Source: Planctomyces sp.
GTDB lineage: Bacteria > Planctomycetota > Planctomycetia > Planctomycetales > Planctomycetaceae
Length of the DNA stretch: 64,000 nt
NCBI GenBank assembly: GCA_019636235.1
Contig: JAHBXW010000008.1
Span: 141,387 to 205,386 of the forward strand
Direction of reading: 5' to 3'
Below, in pieces: positions 9,342 through 19,855 of this stretch (positions are counted from its first letter, which is position 1; every line of letters starts with the position of its first letter). The notes beneath the pieces were generated by a model. The model did not search any database, was not told the origin of the DNA, and was given only the letters and a program-made list of their open reading frames with translations. The translations under genes were made by a program, and so were the position numbers.

Positions 9342-9917
9342 ATGGTCGATCTGAATCTGCACCTGCTGTTGTTCGCCGCCGGGGGCGTGTTTCTGCTGCT
9401 GGCGCCGCTGTTGATCGGCCGGTTCCTGAGGCCGAAGCTGCCGTCGGCGGAGAAGGACGCCATTTACGAATGCGGCGAGCCGACGATCGGATCGAGCTAC
9501 ATCCAGTTCGATCTGCGGTTTTATGTCGTGGCGCTGCTGTTCATCATCTTCGACGTCGAGATCGCGTTCTTCTTCCCGTGGGCGATGGTGTTCGGTGGGG
9601 CCCGTCAGCTGGCCGATCCGCGGCTGACCGAGTCGACGCGATCCGCGCTGACGGATCGCCTGCTCGACCTGCCGGCCGGGACAACGACGCGTGAAACAGC
9701 CTTGGCGTCGGCCGATGCGATGCGCATCGCCGGGCTGGGCGTGGCGGACATCCTGGTGTTCTTCGGCGTGCTGCTGGTCGGTTTCGCTTACGTGTGGAAG
9801 CGCGGGGATCTGGATTGGGTGCGGGCGATGATCGCCCAGGCCCGGGCGCCGGCGCCGTCGTTCCGGACGCCCCCGGAGCGCATCGCGCCCACGGAACTCG
9901 AAGCCGCCTCTCACTGA
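9342..9917 (+). CDS. nuoA: NADH-quinone oxidoreductase subunit A
   Basis: NuoA is a small membrane subunit of complex I at the junction with the peripheral arm. Three membrane helices are visible: LLLFAAGGVFLLLAPLLIG, VVALLFIIFDVEIAFFFPW and VADILVFFGVLLVGFAYVW. The conserved loop YECGEPTIGSS with its Cys and the FDVE motif are present. The product is 191 residues, longer than the typical 120-150. The extra length lies in a hydrophilic insertion of about 45 residues between the second and third helix (around residues 85-130) and in a Pro-rich C-terminal tail. The order I then A reverses the usual operon order. Confidence 0.93.
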   Translation: MVDLNLHLLLFAAGGVFLLLAPLLIGRFLRPKLPSAEKDAIYECGEPTIGSSYIQFDLRFYVVALLFIIFDVEIAFFFPWAMVFGGARQLADPRLTESTRSALTDRLLDLPAGTTTRETALASADAMRIAGLGVADILVFFGVLLVGFAYVWKRGDLDWVRAMIAQARAPAPSFRTPPERIAPTELEAASH

Positions 9918-10007
9918 CGTCGCAGCGGAGACGCCCGCTCGCGCCGCGACGCCCTGCGGCTCCTGTTTCCGCCCCTTGATTGGGCGGCCTGCGCCGCCTT
10001 CCGGGCG

Positions 10008-11564
10008 TTACTCTGCGAGGATGTGCTCTTCGTACTGCCGGTCGAGTTCCGCGAAGGAAACTCCCGTCAAGGCGTCGAGCGGCGTGACCCGGCTGCGGAT
10101 CCGCGCATCGGGGCTGTAAAGCTGGGCGAGGTACGTCATCAGCGCCTCGCGGTGCTCGCCATCGCCGTAGTGCAGAAAGAAATGGGTGACGCCGGCTGCC
10201 TGGGCATAGTGCCGCTGCAGCCGCGCGACGCGGGGCGGCCCGTTCACCATCCCCATGCACTGAAACTCCCGCTGACCAAGCGACGTGAATCGCTCCAGCG
10301 GCAGGAAGAACCGCTGTTCGGGATCCTCCAGGAAGCGCCGCGCCCACAGCAGCCGGATGTGGCTGCGATCGCCGACAGAGGCGCCGTGGGCCGTCGGCCG
10401 GAAGGACTCCAGGTAGCAGGCCAGGCCCTCGACCAGCCAGAAATTCGCGTCCCCGCCGATCTCCGCCGGGCGCTTCAGGCTTTCGCCGAGAATCTGATGG
10501 GTCGTCTCGTGGTACAGGGTCTCCTCGACCTCTTCCGGCACATCGGGGCGATGGAAGAAATACGCGATGCGGTCGCTGGGCATGTAGATGCCGTTGCTGA
10601 ACGCGGCCTCGGGCTGTTTGGGAGTCAGCCGGCGCCGGAACTCGTTCTGATCTCGGTAGTAGTGGACGACATGCCGGGTCCCCGTCCGCGCCGCGCCGGA
10701 CTGGCTGCCCTCAAGCAGTTGCTGGAGCTGTGCCGGCGACATGAACACCGTCGCGAATGTGCGCAGAAACCAGGTGTGAAAGCGTTCCAGCGAGACGGTG
10801 ATTTCGACGCCGCGTTCGAGGCTGTGGTTCGTGACCACCAGAAAGTGTTCGGACGCCGCCTCCCAGGCGTTCGTGAAATCGGCGCGGACGGCGGCCTCGC
10901 GTTCGACGCTCAGCCAGCGGTCGCGGAACCGACGCTCGCCCGCGTCGTACCGGGGAATGTCCTTCGCTGGCAACCAGCCGAACCGCTCATGCCAGACCTT
11001 GCCTTCGCGTTCCATCTGCCGACGGAAGGGGGTCGTCCAGCGATCCTGGATTTTGACGTAGCCCAGCAAGGCCCGGGCGCGGGCGTGATCGGAATCGTGA
11101 TAAGCGGCCTCGCGAACCAGTCGCCAGGTCAGGCTGTACTGGGCCTTCTGCCGGGACTTCAGCGACAGCTGGAACAGATCGCCGGCGTAGTCGCGGCGGA
11201 TGGCGCGCAGCCGGCTGCGGAGTTCCCGTTCGCGCGGCGGATAGGCCTGCGAAATCGCCGGCAAAATCGTATCGGGCAGATCGTCGAACTCGAGCGCGCC
11301 TTCATCGGGGCGCGCCGCCCAGCCCCGCAGGTCGGCGGCGTCCGCGGCCAGCCCCTCCTGATCAAACTCGCTGGCCAGCTTCGTCAGCGCCGCGCCGAAC
11401 TGCGAATGCCGTCGCAGGTATTCCGTCCAGAGCGCTTCATAGGCGCGGTCGTCGGCCGCCTGCGGGAACGCGAGGCCCAGGCGCGCTCCGGGTCCCGCAA
11501 ACGTCGCGGCCGCGAGCAGGCGCAGAAAACCGCGCCGGGCGGGCGAATTCAGGGGCTCAAGCAT
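10008..11564 (-). CDS. DUF1570 protein, probable secreted metallopeptidase-like
   Basis: The 518-residue product starts with a signal peptide containing RRGFLRLLAAATFAGPGARLGLA, an RR-x-FL pattern that suggests twin-arginine export. The N-terminal half (about 30-230) is helical and charged. The C-terminal half is DUF1570-like: HFLVVTNHS, a helix FLRTFATVF, then ETLYHETTHQIL, an HExxH zinc-peptidase motif, followed by WLVEGLACYLES, which provides the downstream Glu of a gluzincin. These residues suggest metallopeptidase chemistry, but no substrate can be named. It converges with nuoA at a distance of 90 bp. Confidence 0.82.
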   Translation of the reverse strand: MLEPLNSPARRGFLRLLAAATFAGPGARLGLAFPQAADDRAYEALWTEYLRRHSQFGAALTKLASEFDQEGLAADAADLRGWAARPDEGALEFDDLPDTILPAISQAYPPRERELRSRLRAIRRDYAGDLFQLSLKSRQKAQYSLTWRLVREAAYHDSDHARARALLGYVKIQDRWTTPFRRQMEREGKVWHERFGWLPAKDIPRYDAGERRFRDRWLSVEREAAVRADFTNAWEAASEHFLVVTNHSLERGVEITVSLERFHTWFLRTFATVFMSPAQLQQLLEGSQSGAARTGTRHVVHYYRDQNEFRRRLTPKQPEAAFSNGIYMPSDRIAYFFHRPDVPEEVEETLYHETTHQILGESLKRPAEIGGDANFWLVEGLACYLESFRPTAHGASVGDRSHIRLLWARRFLEDPEQRFFLPLERFTSLGQREFQCMGMVNGPPRVARLQRHYAQAAGVTHFFLHYGDGEHREALMTYLAQLYSPDARIRSRVTPLDALTGVSFAELDRQYEEHILAE

Positions 11565-11768
11565 GGCGCGGAATCCCGGGGCGTGCCGCGAACAGGCCCA
11601 TACAACCGTCAGAATCGGAGTCTATGCCCGAGGCATGGCGATCCGAAAGCCGGATTCCCGCTCCGCGCCCGCCGCGGTGCAATCTCTGCCGGAGACTGGA
11701 AATGGAGAAGTCGCATTGTCCGCGACGCTGATTTGATCGCAGCGGACGCAATCGCCCGCGGAGAACTG

Positions 11769-12782
11769 ATGCTGCCCAAGCGCGAAATCCTGGCCCGCGC
11801 CCTCGACTGCTCCGGAGTGGGCCGCGCACTGCGGTCCTGGGGAAGCTGGCGCGGACTGGTCGTGCTGAACTATCACCGGATCGGCGACTGCCGAGCGACG
11901 CCGCTCGACCCCGGCGTGTTCAGCGCCACCGTCGACGAGTTCGACCGGCAGTTGGGCTGGCTGAAGAACCACGCGGACGTGATCTCCCTGGAGGACGTCG
12001 ACCGGGCGCTCGCCGAGCCTCAGCGGCGGTCGGTGCTGATCACGTTCGATGACGGCTATCGGGACAATTTTGAGCTGGCGGCGCCATTGCTGGCGTCGCA
12101 TGGCCTGCGCGCGGCGTTCTTCATTACGACTGGCTTCCTCGACGAACGGCCGCTGGCGTGGTGGGATGAGATCAGCTGGCTGGTGAAGCACGCGGCCCGT
12201 CGTCGGCTGCCGGATCGTCCGGACCTGTTCGACCGCTGCGCCCTGGGCTGGCGGCCGGGAGAGGAAACGGACGCCATCCGCAGCGTGCTGGCGGCGTACA
12301 AGTCGCTGCCGGCTCCCGCGGCCGATCGGTTGATCGACGAACTGGCTGCCGCGACGGAGACAGCGCGTCCCTCGCCGGGCCTGATCGACCCCTGGATGAC
12401 GTGGGACATGGTCCGCGAACTGGCGGCGGCCGGGCACGCGATCGCGGCGCACACGGTGACGCATCCGCTCCTGGGGCGCTGCGATCTCGATCGGCAGGCG
12501 CACGAGATTCGCGGGTCGAAAGCGCGGCTTGAGGGGCAGCTGGGCAGTCCGGTTCTGGGCTTCAGCTATCCGGTCGGGATTCCGGGAAGTTATTCGGACG
12601 ATACGGCGAGGCTGGTTCGCGAGGCCGGGTTCCGATGGGCGTTCAGCTTTCAGGGAGGCTACGCGGACACGCGCCAGCCCGCGCCGCCTGATCGTTACCG
12701 ACTCCCGCGGATCGCCATCGAGACGGGGCTTAGCGAGCCGCAGTTCCGTGCGCTGCACACGCTGCCGCAGCTCTTCGCGTAG
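11769..12782 (+). CDS. Polysaccharide deacetylase (NodB-homology) family protein
   Basis: This 337-residue carbohydrate esterase 4-type protein removes N- or O-acetyl groups from polysaccharides. The motifs are LITFDDGYRDNF (Asp base and metal Asp) near residue 94 and HTVTHPLLG (metal-binding HxxxH) near 230, with YPVG for a later motif. The N-terminus LVVLNYHRIGD is the usual first strand. No signal peptide is visible, so the substrate may be a precursor or the enzyme may act at the inner face. ATG 11769 follows GGAGAA. The reading frame is also open far upstream, but that part is antisense to the DUF1570 gene. Confidence 0.88.
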   Translation: MLPKREILARALDCSGVGRALRSWGSWRGLVVLNYHRIGDCRATPLDPGVFSATVDEFDRQLGWLKNHADVISLEDVDRALAEPQRRSVLITFDDGYRDNFELAAPLLASHGLRAAFFITTGFLDERPLAWWDEISWLVKHAARRRLPDRPDLFDRCALGWRPGEETDAIRSVLAAYKSLPAPAADRLIDELAAATETARPSPGLIDPWMTWDMVRELAAAGHAIAAHTVTHPLLGRCDLDRQAHEIRGSKARLEGQLGSPVLGFSYPVGIPGSYSDDTARLVREAGFRWAFSFQGGYADTRQPAPPDRYRLPRIAIETGLSEPQFRALHTLPQLFA

Positions 12783-12800
12783 ACCGGTCGAGCGCGAAAC

Positions 12801-14072
12801 TCAGCGAGCGGAAGCGACCGCCGGGCGCGCCACGGCGATGGGTTCGGCAGGCACGAAGGCAGGCGCGGCGACCGGTTCAATCAGCCCGCAGCCGCCGGCG
12901 ACCGGCAGGCGTTCGATGAGTTCGAACTGCTCCTGATTCGGGTCGGCCAGCCGCTCGGCGTGCCGCCATTTCCGCATCCGGCGAAGCATCTGCATTGGCA
13001 GCCGCTTGAAGTCCGGCCAGATGATGCCCCACTTGAAGAAGAACGCCAGCAGCGGCAGGCAGGCCGTCCGGGGATACGAGGCGATGAAGCACTCGCGGTA
13101 ACTGGGGCGGAACCGGCTCTTGAAGTGGTACTGCCGCGGGACGTCGTAGAACCAGGGCAGGCAGTTCCACCAGAAGGACATTCCATTGCGGACGAATCGG
13201 CTGTCCGAGGCGGTTCCGCGATTCACGCGGAGCGCGGGAACCTGGCAGAGCGACAGAAAGGGCGTTCCCTCCGATTGCAACTGTCGGGCGATCTGCAGGA
13301 TCAGGAAGGCGATGACGCCGCGTGTCGCGGTCGGCCGACGGCGATAGGTTTCGACCGCCCACAACTGGCCGTCGCAGGCGGGCGTGGCGACCACGAAGGC
13401 CTCGATGCCTGCCGGCCCCCGCGCGACGAACAGCCGCCGCCGGAGCATATTGTCGAGCTGCAACCGGCTGACGACCAGCGACAGCTCGCGGCCGTACACG
13501 GTGTCCGCCAGATGCTGCCGCGAGACCTCTTCCAGCTGCGGGACGAGTTCCTCGCGATACCAGCGACAGTCGAAATCAGGCTCGACCTCCTCCATCGAAA
13601 CGCCATTGCGCAGGCAGAAGTTCTCCTGCCGCCGGACCCACTCAAACTCCCGCCCGCGCCAGGTCGCCGTCCGCAGGTCGACGACCGGCTCCTCGCCGAT
13701 CTTCGACACCTCGAACTGCTGGCTGCGGAACACGGGCAGGTCGGAGGCCAGCAGATTCAGGAAGCTGACGTCCTTGTGGTTGAGTTGCGCGAATTCGAGA
13801 AACTCGCGCAGGAGCTGCGCCTTCTGATGCGGCGCCGTGAGCAGGCCGCCGACGACGTACAGATGGTTCCGCCAGGTGGAAAAACCGACGACGCCCTGGT
13901 CATCGCTGCTGAAAAAGTACTGGCGCCCCGGTTCGAGCAGCAGGTAAGAGTCGTACGACTCGCCATGGAGGAAAGCGAGCTGCTCGGCCAGGGCGTGACG
14001 CAGGTGATCCAGCTCGTCTCGATGGCTGGCGTGCGTGCAGCCAGGCGGGACTTTCCACTGAGTTTGGGGCAT
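12801..14072 (-). CDS. DUF2156 protein, GNAT-like aminoacyl-transferase fold
   Basis: The 423-residue product matches the DUF2156 family related to the C-terminal domain of phosphatidylglycerol lysyltransferase (MprF). Such proteins have a tandem GNAT fold and can transfer aminoacyl or acyl groups to lipids. Indicative phrases are SSDDQGVVGFSTWRNHLYVVGG, FVVATPACDGQLWAVETYRRRP and YHFKSRFRPSYRECF. No membrane flippase domain is attached. Pro/Ala-rich residues form the C-terminal tail. I start at ATG 14072; a GTG three bases upstream is also possible. It is the last gene of a minus-strand run with a GH3 ligase, an acetyltransferase and a DUF58 protein. Confidence 0.8.
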   Translation of the reverse strand: MPQTQWKVPPGCTHASHRDELDHLRHALAEQLAFLHGESYDSYLLLEPGRQYFFSSDDQGVVGFSTWRNHLYVVGGLLTAPHQKAQLLREFLEFAQLNHKDVSFLNLLASDLPVFRSQQFEVSKIGEEPVVDLRTATWRGREFEWVRRQENFCLRNGVSMEEVEPDFDCRWYREELVPQLEEVSRQHLADTVYGRELSLVVSRLQLDNMLRRRLFVARGPAGIEAFVVATPACDGQLWAVETYRRRPTATRGVIAFLILQIARQLQSEGTPFLSLCQVPALRVNRGTASDSRFVRNGMSFWWNCLPWFYDVPRQYHFKSRFRPSYRECFIASYPRTACLPLLAFFFKWGIIWPDFKRLPMQMLRRMRKWRHAERLADPNQEQFELIERLPVAGGCGLIEPVAAPAFVPAEPIAVARPAVASAR

Positions 14073-14193
14073 CACGCCGTTACTGCCGGTCCGTGTGGTA
14101 CATCATCGGGAATTGTCGTGCCCGGAGGCGCACTCCTGCCCGCCGATTATTCTGGCATCTGGTGTAGTCGGGATTCCCCGGAAGGTCAAACCC

Positions 14194-15915
14194 CTATTCC
14201 CCGGAACTCGCCGAAAGCTCAACGGCGTCGACGATTTCGAACCGGCCCAGCCACGCGGCATCCTGCACCAGTCCGGGGTGTTTGTACTGATAATCCCCGG
14301 TCCCCCGGCGGTCGGTCTCCTCGCGAATGTGGCGGCTCCACGCGCCGCGGGGAAGCAGACGCAGCCGGGCCGGCAGCAGCACATGCTCGCGCCGCCGGGC
14401 GTTGTAGAGAAAATTGATCCCCTTCAGCCGCGTCTCGAGTTCGGTCAGAAACTGCTCGCCCCGCGTCCGGTCCGGGATGTCCCCCTGTTCCACCAACACC
14501 TCGTATCGCGGCCGACCCTCGGCGTCCCGCGTTGGGACCGCGGTGATCTCCGTCAGCTGAATGCCGAGTTCCGCGGCCGCCGCGTGTGCGCATTCCAGAA
14601 ACTGGCGCTCGGTCAGTTTCTCCCCTTCCAGGTCGCCGCACCGCTCTCCCTTCTGCAGGAACTCGACCAGCGGCGCCTGTCCGACGAATCCCTGGCAGCG
14701 GACGACATCTCCGATATTGAACCGGTAGAACCCGCCCGACGTCGTCATCAGCAGGTAGTAATCCCGCCCCGGCTCCAGCTCGTGTCCCGCGAGCGCCTGC
14801 GGCATCGGCGACTCGGCGTCCTCGACCGGCAGAAACTCGTAGAAGCCCGCGACGATCGACGGCACGCCTTCCGGCTTGCCGTCCTCGATCGGAATCGTGT
14901 GCCGGCCTTCACTGGAGACGAGGCCCATGTCGCGGAGGCTGCAGTCCCCGAAGTACCGGGGCAGAAACCGCTGTTGAAATCCGGCCGTTCCGCCCAGCCA
15001 GCAGCCGATCACCGGCCGGTCCCAGTAGTCCTTCGGCAGCAGAGTTCCCGTGGCGCGGACGATCTGTTCCAGTTCCCGGGCGCGCCGCGGATCGCGCCGC
15101 GAGATCTGTCGGCGGAGCTGCTCCCGGATCGGTCCGGGCACGTCGAAGTCCGGAGACAGCGAGCCGTCCCGCACGTCACGGATCAGTCGCTCCCGGTGCT
15201 CGTTCCCGAGTTCGGCCATCATGATCAGCGTGCCGGGATTCATCAGGACGATCCAGCCGATCCGCTGCACGATCGACAGCCGCAGCGCCGTGTAATATCG
15301 CGCGATCGGGTCGGGGATGTCGTTGACCGGGCTGGGAATCGCGTAGTACGGGCGGAGCAGAGGATTCTGAATCCGGGCCAGCAATGCGCTGACCATGCTG
15401 ATCGAGAATCCGCCCGGCGTCGTGCCCATGTCCCACTTGCCGGCCAGTTGCAGCATCTGATCGCCCAGCCATTTGGGGTGGTCGGCGAACAACTTCAGTC
15501 CCCAGATGTCCCAGCCTCGCCGGTATTCCTTCAACCAGGTGCTCGTCACGGGGTTCAGCTTGGGCACGCCCGAGCTGCCGGTCGTAATCGTGAACCGCAG
15601 CAGCTGTTCGGAGTCCGGAACGAGCGCTGATGTTTCGCCGCCCGCGACGCGATCGATGTAAGGCCCGAAATGGTCGTACTTCGCGATCGGCACGCGCTTG
15701 CGGAAGTCGGCGAGCGACCGGATCTCGGAGAAACCGTGATCCCGTCCGAACGCGGTCTCCTGGCAGACCCGCACCCGGTTCAACAGCCATGTCGTCTGCT
15801 GCGCGGCGGCGCGGTCCAGCAGCCGTCGGAACGGCGGCCAGCGCACGGCCGAGATCGCGCTGATTGCGGAGCGGGCGAAGTACTTCTGCGTTGAGACAAT
15901 CGGTCGGGGAGGCAT
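14194..15915 (-). CDS. GH3-family acyl-acid amido synthetase-like protein
   Basis: The 573-residue product resembles the GH3 family, adenylate-forming enzymes first known from plant auxin-amino acid conjugation and also found in bacteria. The ATP/phosphate-binding loop FTITTGSSGVPKLNPVT is near residue 110. The phrases GTAGFQQRFLPRYFGD, SSEGRHTIPIED and YYLLMTTSGGFYRFNIGDVV follow the known order. The last supplies the Tyr/Phe and Asp residues that contact ATP. The enzyme is expected to activate a carboxylic acid and couple it to an amine. The substrates are unknown. It lies 42 bp downstream of the GNAT gene on the same strand. Confidence 0.88.
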   Translation of the reverse strand: MPPRPIVSTQKYFARSAISAISAVRWPPFRRLLDRAAAQQTTWLLNRVRVCQETAFGRDHGFSEIRSLADFRKRVPIAKYDHFGPYIDRVAGGETSALVPDSEQLLRFTITTGSSGVPKLNPVTSTWLKEYRRGWDIWGLKLFADHPKWLGDQMLQLAGKWDMGTTPGGFSISMVSALLARIQNPLLRPYYAIPSPVNDIPDPIARYYTALRLSIVQRIGWIVLMNPGTLIMMAELGNEHRERLIRDVRDGSLSPDFDVPGPIREQLRRQISRRDPRRARELEQIVRATGTLLPKDYWDRPVIGCWLGGTAGFQQRFLPRYFGDCSLRDMGLVSSEGRHTIPIEDGKPEGVPSIVAGFYEFLPVEDAESPMPQALAGHELEPGRDYYLLMTTSGGFYRFNIGDVVRCQGFVGQAPLVEFLQKGERCGDLEGEKLTERQFLECAHAAAAELGIQLTEITAVPTRDAEGRPRYEVLVEQGDIPDRTRGEQFLTELETRLKGINFLYNARRREHVLLPARLRLLPRGAWSRHIREETDRRGTGDYQYKHPGLVQDAAWLGRFEIVDAVELSASSGE

Positions 15916-15957
15916 GCACAGGATTCTGTTGCACGCGATTCCAGAGTGAAAGTCTCC

Positions 15958-17043
15958 TCAGCGCCACAGCACCTGCTGCGTTCCGCGCAACAGCCCCGGC
16001 GGGGCCGGACCGTCGAGCCAGCGGACCACCAGGTGGGAATCACGAAACCAGGGGATGAAGCCCGCCGCGACCATCGCAAATGGGTCACAATCGCCGGTGC
16101 GGATTTTGAGCGCCAGCACGGCTCCGGCGCTCCGCATTCGCGCCAGTGCGGAATCGATCAGCGCCCGCCGCGCCGCCGCGGGCAACTGCTGAGTCTCCAC
16201 GAGGTCGATCACGGCGACGGTATCCGCCGTGCGGCCGAAGAACGTCAGCTCATGCCACGCGAGCAGACCCTCGACGCGGCCATCGCGGACAGCCGCCACG
16301 CAGCGTCCGAATCCCCGGCAATGCCGATCCAGCGTCTCGGCAGTCCAGCGGATCGCCAGGCTGCGGCTGGCGTCAGCGGCGGCAAGGACCTCGGCGGCGG
16401 ATGCGGCGTCGCCGTCGGCGAAGGGCCGCAGTTCATGCGACGGGCAGGTTCGCTCGCGGGGCCGGCTGGTGAAGGGCGCGCCAACCGCCGTCACCGTGCG
16501 AGCCAACGGATCAAGATGCCAGCGCGAGGCCCGCCCCGAATCGAGCACCCTCACCCAGAAGCCCGTCTTGCGGCACGCCCATTCCCCGGACGCCAGCTCC
16601 CGCTCCCGGAGCGGCCGCGACAACGAGCGCCGCGAGCCGACATACCGGTATGCCGTGATCATCCGCCCGCCGGCCGAGCGGATCCGCGCCGCCTGCTCGT
16701 CCTTGAGACGTCCCACCAGCCCCTGGCCGCGATGCTCCTCGGCGATGCTCAACCAGCTGCTGAGCGCACCCGGAACAAGCCCTTCGGAGGTCTGGAATTC
16801 ATACGGGCAGGCGATGATCACGCCGGCCAGCCGGTCGCCCTCATAGGCGGCGACAACCGCGTCCCTCCGCGCCTCCGGCGCCGACGGCAACTGCCAATCG
16901 AAATACTCGGCCGTCCAGTCGGGCATCGTCATCCGCCCGTGATACGTCTGCTTCCAGACCCCTGTGACGAAGTCCCCCAGATCCTCGGGCGTGCCCGTGA
17001 ATGGTCGTATTTCCAGCATCCGGCCCCCCCGCGATCGGCTCAT
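15958..17043 (-). CDS. GNAT-family N-acetyltransferase
   Basis: The 361-residue protein begins MLEIRPFTGTPEDL after a short basic leader and has a GNAT domain with the acetyl-CoA loop LSIAEEHRGQGLVGRLKDE (R/Q-x-x-G-x-G/A pattern) around residues 90-110. A second, degenerate GNAT-like half follows (LRPFADGDAASAAEVLAA ... VLALKIRTGDCDPFAMVAAGF). ATG 17043 overlaps the TGA of the DUF58 gene as ATGA, which indicates translational coupling; ATG 17019 is an alternative. Two-domain GNAT proteins of this size act on small molecules or protein N-termini. The neighbouring GH3 ligase suggests small-molecule chemistry, which is inference. Confidence 0.85.
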   Translation of the reverse strand: MSRSRGGRMLEIRPFTGTPEDLGDFVTGVWKQTYHGRMTMPDWTAEYFDWQLPSAPEARRDAVVAAYEGDRLAGVIIACPYEFQTSEGLVPGALSSWLSIAEEHRGQGLVGRLKDEQAARIRSAGGRMITAYRYVGSRRSLSRPLRERELASGEWACRKTGFWVRVLDSGRASRWHLDPLARTVTAVGAPFTSRPRERTCPSHELRPFADGDAASAAEVLAAADASRSLAIRWTAETLDRHCRGFGRCVAAVRDGRVEGLLAWHELTFFGRTADTVAVIDLVETQQLPAAARRALIDSALARMRSAGAVLALKIRTGDCDPFAMVAAGFIPWFRDSHLVVRWLDGPAPPGLLRGTQQVLWR

Positions 17044-17951
17044 CTGCGGCGCGTCAGGAACGCCGCCAGCGTGAAATCCAGCGGCGCGTCCGTTCGCACC
17101 AGCGCGTAATCGCCCCCAAGATCCCGGCAACCCGTCGACAGCGCCCGCACATGGGCTCCGAACTCCTCGCGATAGGCGTCCGCGAGGGACCGGGCGTCCA
17201 ACGTCTCCGTCCCCAATCCCTCCAGACCACGAAACAGCGTCACCCCCTCGAATGGAAATTCCGCCTCAGCCGGATCAATGACCTGCAGCAGGACGACGTC
17301 ATGCCGGGCGTGCCGCAGATGCTTGATCGCCGCCAGCCAGTCCTCGGCAGGCGCGAGGGCGTCGCTGAGCAGGATCACCACGGAGCGCGGCGGCAGCCGG
17401 TCCGCGAGGGCATGCAGGCCCCCCAGCGACGGGGCCGCGGCCGCGGTTCCGCCCCCCGCGCGGGGCTCGGCATTCTCCAGACGGTGCAGGATGGCCCCCC
17501 ACTGACCCCCTTTCCCAGAGGCCCGCAGCAGCTCCAGCTGGTCGTCGTCGAATGTCGCGCAACCGGCGGCGTCATTCTGCTTGAGGACCAGCGAGGCGAG
17601 CGCCGCCGCGGCCGTCTTCGCGCAGTCCAATTTCGTCCAGGGCGCCGCCGGCGAGCGATAAGTCATCGATTCGCTGACGTCGACCGCCAACGTGCACGCA
17701 AGATTCGTTTCGGCCTCGAACTGCTTGACCTGAAACCGGTCCCGTTTGCCGAAGACCTTCCAGTCAAGGTACCGCAGGTCGTCCCCGGGGGAATACTCGC
17801 GATGCTCCGCGAACTCGACCGAGAAGCCGCGTCCGGGGCTGCGGTGTCGTCCGGCCAGCCAGCCCTCGACGACCGCCCGGGCTCGCAGTTCCAGCGAGCC
17901 GAGCCGCGCCAGCAGTGCGGGATCGGGCAGCAGACGTGCGGCGGGAGGCAT
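17040..17951 (-). CDS. DUF58 protein (VWA-like)
   Basis: The 303-residue protein carries the DUF58 signature EYSPGDDLRYLDWKVFGKRDRFQVKQFE around residues 50-80, followed by a VWA-like domain with CTLAVDVSESM (a MIDAS-type DxSxS) and VVILLSDAL. DUF58 proteins are usually encoded beside MoxR AAA+ ATPases; no MoxR is visible here, though it could lie elsewhere. The gene heads a minus-strand run with the GNAT, GH3 and DUF2156 genes and overlaps the GNAT gene by 4 bases. Its 5' region faces the Ser/Thr kinase gene across 254 bp. Confidence 0.88.
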   Translation of the reverse strand: MPPAARLLPDPALLARLGSLELRARAVVEGWLAGRHRSPGRGFSVEFAEHREYSPGDDLRYLDWKVFGKRDRFQVKQFEAETNLACTLAVDVSESMTYRSPAAPWTKLDCAKTAAAALASLVLKQNDAAGCATFDDDQLELLRASGKGGQWGAILHRLENAEPRAGGGTAAAAPSLGGLHALADRLPPRSVVILLSDALAPAEDWLAAIKHLRHARHDVVLLQVIDPAEAEFPFEGVTLFRGLEGLGTETLDARSLADAYREEFGAHVRALSTGCRDLGGDYALVRTDAPLDFTLAAFLTRRR

Positions 17952-18205
17952 GCGGGGACCGCGGGAAAACCGGAATCAGGGCCGCGTCAGGGGCGGAACG
18001 TCCGCCGGGCCGGGACGTTGCAGCCAAACCCGTCCTCCAGGCGGCCCCGCAGGACCGTGCTGGCTGACTCCCGGCATCGAGCATAGGATATGAGAATCCG
18101 TCCCACAGGACACGGGGGACGGCGAGAGTTCCCACCCCGTCGGCGCCGCAGCCGTGTGTTGCACGCGGCGAACCGGGCGTCCTCCGATCCGTCGACCCCG
18201 CCCGC

Positions 18206-19831
<1,626 letters not shown>

Positions 19832-19855
19832 ACACAGGCTGGAGGAATTTGCGTC

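Noticed and set aside
10023..11768. Open frame upstream of the polysaccharide deacetylase, continuous with it
   Set aside because: It is antisense to the DUF1570 gene, whose HExxH domain and signal peptide are clear. The translation has no domain, and the deacetylase has a proper start at 11769.
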